Of a DNA stretch of 51,224 bases, positions 47,768 to 51,224 are shown piece after piece. Under the pieces are notes generated by a model. It did not search any database, had not been told where the DNA came from, and saw only the letters and a program-made list of their open reading frames with translations. Position numbers and translations under genes: made by a program. This stretch comes from Actinomycetaceae bacterium (GTDB taxonomy: Bacteria; Actinomycetota; Actinomycetes; Actinomycetales; Actinomycetaceae). Each line of letters starts with the position of its first letter. The stretch's first letter is position 1. The stretch covers positions 11,862-63,085 of the forward strand of contig JAUNHH010000002.1 in NCBI GenBank assembly GCA_030524055.1, given 5' to 3'.

Positions 47768-49183
47768 GTGAGGAAACCACTGATTGCCTTCGGCGCTATT
47801 GCTGCGCTGTTGTTGAGTGCCTGCACTCTCCCGTCAACGCCTCCCAGCGGGGCACAGGCCCGCGAGAATGCCAAAGTCTGTGCTGTCGATGAAACTCCAG
47901 GCTGGGCAGATGTCGCACAATCCCAGGTCACTGCACTTAATGCAGTGCTGAATCCGGGTGGACAGTCAGGAAGCGGCAGTCAATCAGGTGCTGGATCGCG
48001 GGCTGGGCAGCCACAGCAATCTGGTGGCCAACCTGGCAGTGCGCAATCAGGGGTGAATGCTCAGTCGGGAGCGAATCCGCAGTCAGGCGGCGGACAATCC
48101 GGGGCTAGCGCGCAGTCAGCGGCTGGGGCTAGCCAACAGTCTGGGGCGCTCGCCCAATCAGGTGCCGCTCAATCTGGCGCCGCACAGTCAGGAGCGCAAT
48201 CCGGTGACCTCATTCTTTTCGATAAGGAAAAGACCACAGCCTCGGCGCCTGCCTGGGATGCCATTCGTTTTATGGGCGTCGATCCTTTAGCGGGAGCTGT
48301 GGCCACCACTGCGCAATCTTTGGGGGTTGAATGGGCTTTTGCTGACGGTCCTGAAGGTGTGGCCGAACTTGTTGAAGCGAAATGCACCCTGATTATTGGG
48401 CGTGGTCCTGGCGTTGCTACTGCAATGGCTCAGGCGCGGGATACTGGCGCCGCAATGGATATGGCATTACTTGGCACATCCGCGGTGGATAAAGAAGGCA
48501 CTGCTATTGCCCCCGAGAAAATCCGCATTCTTGACCCGCGCACACGTGAAACTGCCTTTTTAGCTGGCCTGACTGCGGCTGGGCTGACCAGCACAGGAAC
48601 TGTTGGCGTTATTGGCGCTGGAAATGATTCTCTCGTCAAAGCAGAAATGGATGCTTTTGCTCAGGGAGTTGAACACTATAACGCCACCTACGGCAGTGCC
48701 ATTACCGTTAATGGCTGGGATCGGGTCGCAGAAAAAGGCTCTATTCTTGACGCCCCAGCAAGCGCTGGTCAGGTGGCAACCGCCCTGGCTCCGGGAGTCC
48801 AGTCCGGTATGGATATTGTGATGCCAATTACCGGTAGCGGCGACGAAGGGGCCCTGACCGCATTAGCGGCTTCTAAAGCTCCACGCCACCATATTGTGTG
48901 GGCCTCAGAAAGTGTGCCCCCCAATACCGATGCTATTTTGCTGCAGCTGGAAGATGATATTCCTGCCCTCGTTTCTGGAACTATTAATGACTCGGTGAAT
49001 GGGGCATTTTCTGGTGGCGTAAAATCTATTTCTCTGGCCGATGGGGGAGTGCGTTTACTACCCGGTGTGCGTGTTGAAACACTGATGAGTCCCGAATTGA
49101 AGGCGCTGGTGGCCAAAACCCGCGCAGATATTACCTCCGGGACACTGCCAATTACGACGAAATGGGATCCAAAGGGAGAATAG
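47768..49183 (+). CDS. BMP-family lipoprotein with a QSG-rich insertion
   Basis: A 471-residue exported lipoprotein. Signal peptide with lipobox LSAC, lipid Cys19. A short stretch KVCAVDETPGWADVAQSQVTAL resembles the first strand of a BMP domain, but it is interrupted by ~85 low-complexity residues (~65-147) containing twelve QSG steps. The domain then resumes: AAWDA-like APAWDAIRFMGV, IIGRGPGVATAMAQ, AFLAGLTAAGLTSTGTVGVIG, FAQGVEHYNATYG and VMPITGSGDEGAL. BMP proteins bind nucleosides or similar ligands. GTG 47768 follows TAGGAG. It is coupled to the C39-like gene downstream and has no transporter genes beside it; it may share the 36-40 kb transporter or act as a sensor. Confidence 0.82.
   Translation: MRKPLIAFGAIAALLLSACTLPSTPPSGAQARENAKVCAVDETPGWADVAQSQVTALNAVLNPGGQSGSGSQSGAGSRAGQPQQSGGQPGSAQSGVNAQSGANPQSGGGQSGASAQSAAGASQQSGALAQSGAAQSGAAQSGAQSGDLILFDKEKTTASAPAWDAIRFMGVDPLAGAVATTAQSLGVEWAFADGPEGVAELVEAKCTLIIGRGPGVATAMAQARDTGAAMDMALLGTSAVDKEGTAIAPEKIRILDPRTRETAFLAGLTAAGLTSTGTVGVIGAGNDSLVKAEMDAFAQGVEHYNATYGSAITVNGWDRVAEKGSILDAPASAGQVATALAPGVQSGMDIVMPITGSGDEGALTALAASKAPRHHIVWASESVPPNTDAILLQLEDDIPALVSGTINDSVNGAFSGGVKSISLADGGVRLLPGVRVETLMSPELKALVAKTRADITSGTLPITTKWDPKGE
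47962..48206 (+). repeat. coding triplet-type repeat (QSG-rich)
   Basis: Twelve QSG and one QSA tripeptides occur in ~82 codons, separated by one to six residues that are mostly Ala, Gly or Gln. Codons vary (CAGTCA/CAATCT/CAGTCG + GGN), so the DNA is not a strict tandem repeat, but recombination or slippage could change the length between strains. Confidence 0.7.
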
Positions 49184-49761
49184 TGGATATAGGACAGCCA
49201 TTACCCGTACAAGTCAATCAGCAAACTTGCGGCATTGCTTCACTCGCTTTAGCTAAAGCCCGAGTTGGTCTAGAAAAGGACTATCTGAAAGGCAATCCCG
49301 CACTGGTTGCTGCCACCCAATTGCGTCTTCATGCTCAGGCAGCGTGGACAGGAATTCCCTGGCCGAAGGCACTAGGGACAGCCCCCTGGGCACTGGCTGT
49401 TCTTGCCCGCCAAGCAACAGGAATGAAATACCGTATTCGCCCCTGGACACAGGCCACAGCTGCCGCCGCTCAGGAGGCACTAGACGCTGGCCACGATGTT
49501 TTCCTCTATAGCGGTGGAGCAGGTCAATGGTGGAATCGTTTTATTCCTCGTCACGTGATTCTTGGCCTTGGGCAAAATGACACTCACGAGGCCGGAGCAC
49601 TGACTATTTATGAACCTTCCACTGGGCAGGTGCATAAAGCTCCTCTGAGTGCTATTGCCCAATCTGACCCTACTATTTGGCCGGCTTTAGGCCATTGGCG
49701 GCATATTATTTTTGCGGTGATTCCGCGGCTTGACAATGCCGCCCCGCCCTCGTCGAAATAA
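49183..49761 (+). CDS. putative C39-like/papain-fold cysteine peptidase
   Basis: A 192-residue protein with a catalytic arrangement resembling C39-type papain-fold enzymes: Cys16 in VNQQTCGIASLALA, His124 in FIPRHVILGLG, and a Pro-Ser-Thr-Gly stretch after strand TIYEP that takes the place of the third residue. There is no signal peptide, so it appears cytoplasmic or membrane-associated. The assignment is by motif only and needs checking. GTG 49183 overlaps the lipoprotein stop by one base and follows AGGGAG, so the pair is coupled. The last residues (NAAPPSSK) are written by a 12-mer copy. I do not know a characterised BMP-peptidase pair like this. Confidence 0.65.
   Translation: MDIGQPLPVQVNQQTCGIASLALAKARVGLEKDYLKGNPALVAATQLRLHAQAAWTGIPWPKALGTAPWALAVLARQATGMKYRIRPWTQATAAAAQEALDAGHDVFLYSGGAGQWWNRFIPRHVILGLGQNDTHEAGALTIYEPSTGQVHKAPLSAIAQSDPTIWPALGHWRHIIFAVIPRLDNAAPPSSK
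49742..49753 (-). repeat. 12-mer repeat ACGAGGGCGGGG at the end of the C39-like gene
   Basis: Perfect copy on the minus strand, followed by C, spanning the last codons of the coding sequence (AAPPSS), eight bases before its stop codon. Confidence 0.85.
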
Positions 49762-49811
49762 TGAATACTGGCCCGCATATGTGGCCAGCATAATCCTGCA
49801 AAGGAGAAACG

Positions 49812-50561
49812 ATGACGAAAATTCAGACCCCTAATGGTGGCAATGGGAAAGGTTCGTACCGCCGCGGCCCCGTTGTCCTGCGCGGACGGCAGATTCCTAC
49901 CGAAACTTCCGATACGCGCCTGCTCAGCCCACAAACGGGTGCCGACTGGCTCCATGACGACCCGTGGCGCGTTTTACGTATTCAAGCCGAATTTATTGAA
50001 GGCTTCGGGGCGCTGGCTGAAGTTGGACCCGCTATTTCTGTCTTTGGTTCGGCCCGCACTGGCGAAGGCACCGAAGAATATGAACTCGCGCGTGAAGTTG
50101 GCCGACTGATTGCCGAATCCGGCAATGCGGTGATTACTGGCGGCGGGCCTGGCGCTATGGAAGGCGCTAATCGTGGTGCTTGGGAAGCCGGTGGCGTATC
50201 AGTGGGCCTCGGCATTGAACTCCCCATGGAACAGGGCCTGAATAAGTGGGTGAATCTGGGGATTAACTTCCGCTACTTTTTCGCTCGGAAAACGATGTTT
50301 ATGAAGTACTCCCAGGGTTTCGTGGTGATGCCGGGTGGCTTTGGCACGATGGATGAGCTCTTTGAAGCCTTGACACTGGTGCAGACTCAGAAAGTGAGTT
50401 CTTTCCCCATTGTGTTGGTGGGCACGAAATTCTGGTCGCCTTTAGTGGACTGGATTAAGGGCACAATGACTGATGAAGGCATGATTTCCGCTGGCGATGA
50501 ACTGCTTATGCATGTGGTGGATGACCCGGCTGAAGCAGTGCATTTAGTCCTGGGAGAATAA
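49812..50561 (+). CDS. LOG-family protein (cytokinin riboside 5'-monophosphate phosphoribohydrolase-like)
   Basis: A 249-residue TIGR00730-type protein with the lysine-decarboxylase-like fold. Motifs are ISVFGSARTGEG at the start of the domain (~residue 74), GGGPGAMEGANRGA and the diagnostic MPGGFGTMDELFEALTLVQT. LOG enzymes hydrolyse nucleoside 5'-monophosphates (AMP, cytokinin ribotides) to base plus ribose-5-phosphate. The first ~65 residues are a variable extension. AAAGGAGAA precedes ATG 49812. It is next to nucleoside-binding lipoprotein and phosphate-sugar genes, which fits nucleotide turnover. Confidence 0.92.
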   Translation: MTKIQTPNGGNGKGSYRRGPVVLRGRQIPTETSDTRLLSPQTGADWLHDDPWRVLRIQAEFIEGFGALAEVGPAISVFGSARTGEGTEEYELAREVGRLIAESGNAVITGGGPGAMEGANRGAWEAGGVSVGLGIELPMEQGLNKWVNLGINFRYFFARKTMFMKYSQGFVVMPGGFGTMDELFEALTLVQTQKVSSFPIVLVGTKFWSPLVDWIKGTMTDEGMISAGDELLMHVVDDPAEAVHLVLGE

Positions 50562-50667
50562 CCCCCCGCGCATTAGTGCGGTAGAGGCCGTGGAATAAGA
50601 GTAGAATCGGTATGTCGAATGTCGGGTGATCGTTGCCCGGCAGCCCCGCACGGGAGGAGTGCACTAC

Positions 50668-50832
50668 ATGGCAGCCATGAAGCCGAGGACTGGTGACGGT
50701 CCCCTTGAGGCCACTAAGGAGGGGCGCGGCATTGTCATGCGCATCCCTAGCGAGGGCGGCGGCCGCCTGGTCATCGAGCTCTCCGCAGATGAGGCAAAGG
50801 AGCTCTCTGAAGCGCTTGCCGCTGCGGTCTGA
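50668..50832 (+). CDS. DUF3117 domain protein
   Basis: A 54-residue protein conserved across actinobacteria: MAAMKPRTGDGPLEATKEGR, then GIVMRIPSEGGGRLVIELSA and a Glu/Ala-rich helix. No function is established. ATG 50668 has GGAGGAG upstream; the open frame before it is not conserved. A 15-bp hairpin follows. Confidence 0.92.
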   Translation: MAAMKPRTGDGPLEATKEGRGIVMRIPSEGGGRLVIELSADEAKELSEALAAAV

Positions 50833-50850
50833 TCCGTAGCCTCAATCAAT

Positions 50851-50887
50851 CGGAACCCCGTACCCGTCCTTTGGGTGCGGGGTTCCG
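50851..50887. terminator. hairpin after the DUF3117 gene
   Basis: CGGAACCCCGTACCC (50851-50865) pairs with GGGTGCGGGGTTCCG (50873-50887), 15 bp with one G-T wobble and a 7-base loop. It ends the DUF3117 transcript; there is no T-run. Confidence 0.75.
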
Positions 50888-50897
50888 ATATTGAGGA

Positions 50898-50909
50898 ACG
50901 AGGGCGGGG
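50898..50909 (+). repeat. 12-mer repeat ACGAGGGCGGGG before the third palindromic array
   Basis: Perfect copy, followed by C, eleven bases after the DUF3117 hairpin and just before the A/B repeat modules. Confidence 0.85.
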
Positions 50910-50936
50910 CCCGCTTTCTTAGGTGGGGCCGCATCT

Positions 50937-51224
50937 GAAATTCTGACCTGAGAAAACGCGCTTGGTTTGATTACTCGCGACAACAAAGCGCCGCGAGGAT
51001 GAGTTTTCAGGCGGCAATTGTCGTCGTGGCGGTGGGTTGTATTTCTGGGACAGACGCTGGAAATTCTGACCTGCGCAAATAGGCGTGGTCTTGGGGTCGC
51101 AGGCACCCATTCTCATTGCGCAGGGGGACAAACCGCCGCGAGGATGTGTTTCCAGGCGGCAATTGTCGTTGTGGCGGCGGGTTGTCAGGTGAGGCTGCGG
51201 GCCTGCAATTGCCGACCTGCATAA
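50937..51224. repeat. palindromic module array 3 (A-B-A-B-A)
   Basis: The same modules as in the two ~300-bp copies but in more diverged form and in longer alternation: A 50937-50956 (GAAATTCTGACCTGAGAAAA), B 50979-51040, A 51060-51081, B 51126-51185, and a degenerate A at the window end (51205-51224). Each B has the CCGCCGCGAGGA left arm, a conserved GCGGCAATTGTCGT centre and a GGCGGGTTGT-type right arm. The gap 50833-51224 has no gene. Confidence 0.75.

Noticed and set aside
2707-50909. The 12-mer as a KOPS or Chi-type site
   Set aside because: Copies are about equal on both strands (10 versus 12) and often paired head to head, unlike strand-polarised KOPS or Chi.
5803-51224. CRISPR array as an explanation for the A/B modules
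   Set aside because: Spacing is irregular, modules alternate rather than repeat with unique spacers of equal size, and no cas genes are present.

Overview
The window is chromosomal DNA from a moderately GC-rich actinobacterium, most likely a member of the Actinomycetaceae (Actinomyces, Schaalia, Mobiluncus or a relative). This rests on gene content and order: tatD - rpfB - (insert) - rsmA - ispE, tRNA-Gln - glmU - prs - rplY, a DUF3117 protein, two G5/DUF348 wall proteins, and frequent GTG and ATGA-overlap starts. No species assignment is possible from the sequence alone.

Layout. 1-2.3 kb: leftward ABC-2 exporter genes, facing a rightward two-component pair (2.3-4.2 kb) across a perfect 12-bp palindrome. 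4.2-4.9 kb: a RelB/DinJ-Doc toxin-antitoxin cassette with a promoter/operator. 5.1-13.8 kb: quinone-reductase-like flavoprotein, GH3 beta-glucosidase, a 1148-residue ATPase-permease fusion, nitroreductase, NADAR protein. 13.9-18.7 kb: unknown zinc-ribbon protein, TatD, RpfB with an upstream MtrA-type box, and a second G5/DUF348 wall hydrolase. 18.7-23.4 kb: response regulator/kinase divergent from a LanFEG-like ABC transporter, inserted between rpfB and rsmA. 23.5-28.7 kb: rsmA, ispE, an SGNH hydrolase and an ABC-F ATPase. 28.8-34.7 kb: sugar isomerase-like protein, DUF1540 protein, an unknown membrane-anchored protein, an SLC45-like MFS transporter, a MarR regulator. 34.8-44.6 kb: a nucleoside uptake and salvage block (PnrA-like lipoprotein, ATPase, two permeases, cdd, deoA, deoC, and a PGM2-like phosphomutase converging on it). 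44.8-50.8 kb: tRNA-Gln, a GlmU lacking its acetyltransferase part, prs, a short L25, a second BMP-type lipoprotein with a QSG-rich insertion, a C39-like putative cysteine peptidase, a LOG-family protein and a DUF3117 protein.

How the genes work together. The 34.8-47 kb part reads as a metabolic unit: nucleosides are imported by the BMP/ABC system, deaminated (Cdd), phosphorolysed (DeoA), the sugar phosphate is isomerised (probably by the PGM2-like mutase) and cleaved (DeoC), while Prs returns ribose-5-phosphate to PRPP.

The most striking signal is not a gene. The strict 12-mer ACGAGGGCGGGG occurs 22 times on either strand (about 10 one way, 12 the other), usually followed by C, with unrelated flanks, against a random expectation far below one. 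It lies mostly between genes, repeatedly as inverted pairs that make the hairpin between genes, but also inside seven coding sequences. This is the pattern known for DNA uptake sequences in Neisseria and Pasteurellaceae. I know of none described for this group. A second repeat family, made of alternating palindromic modules, forms three intergenic arrays at 5.8, 33.8 and 50.9 kb; two of them lie in a ~300-bp near-identical duplication.
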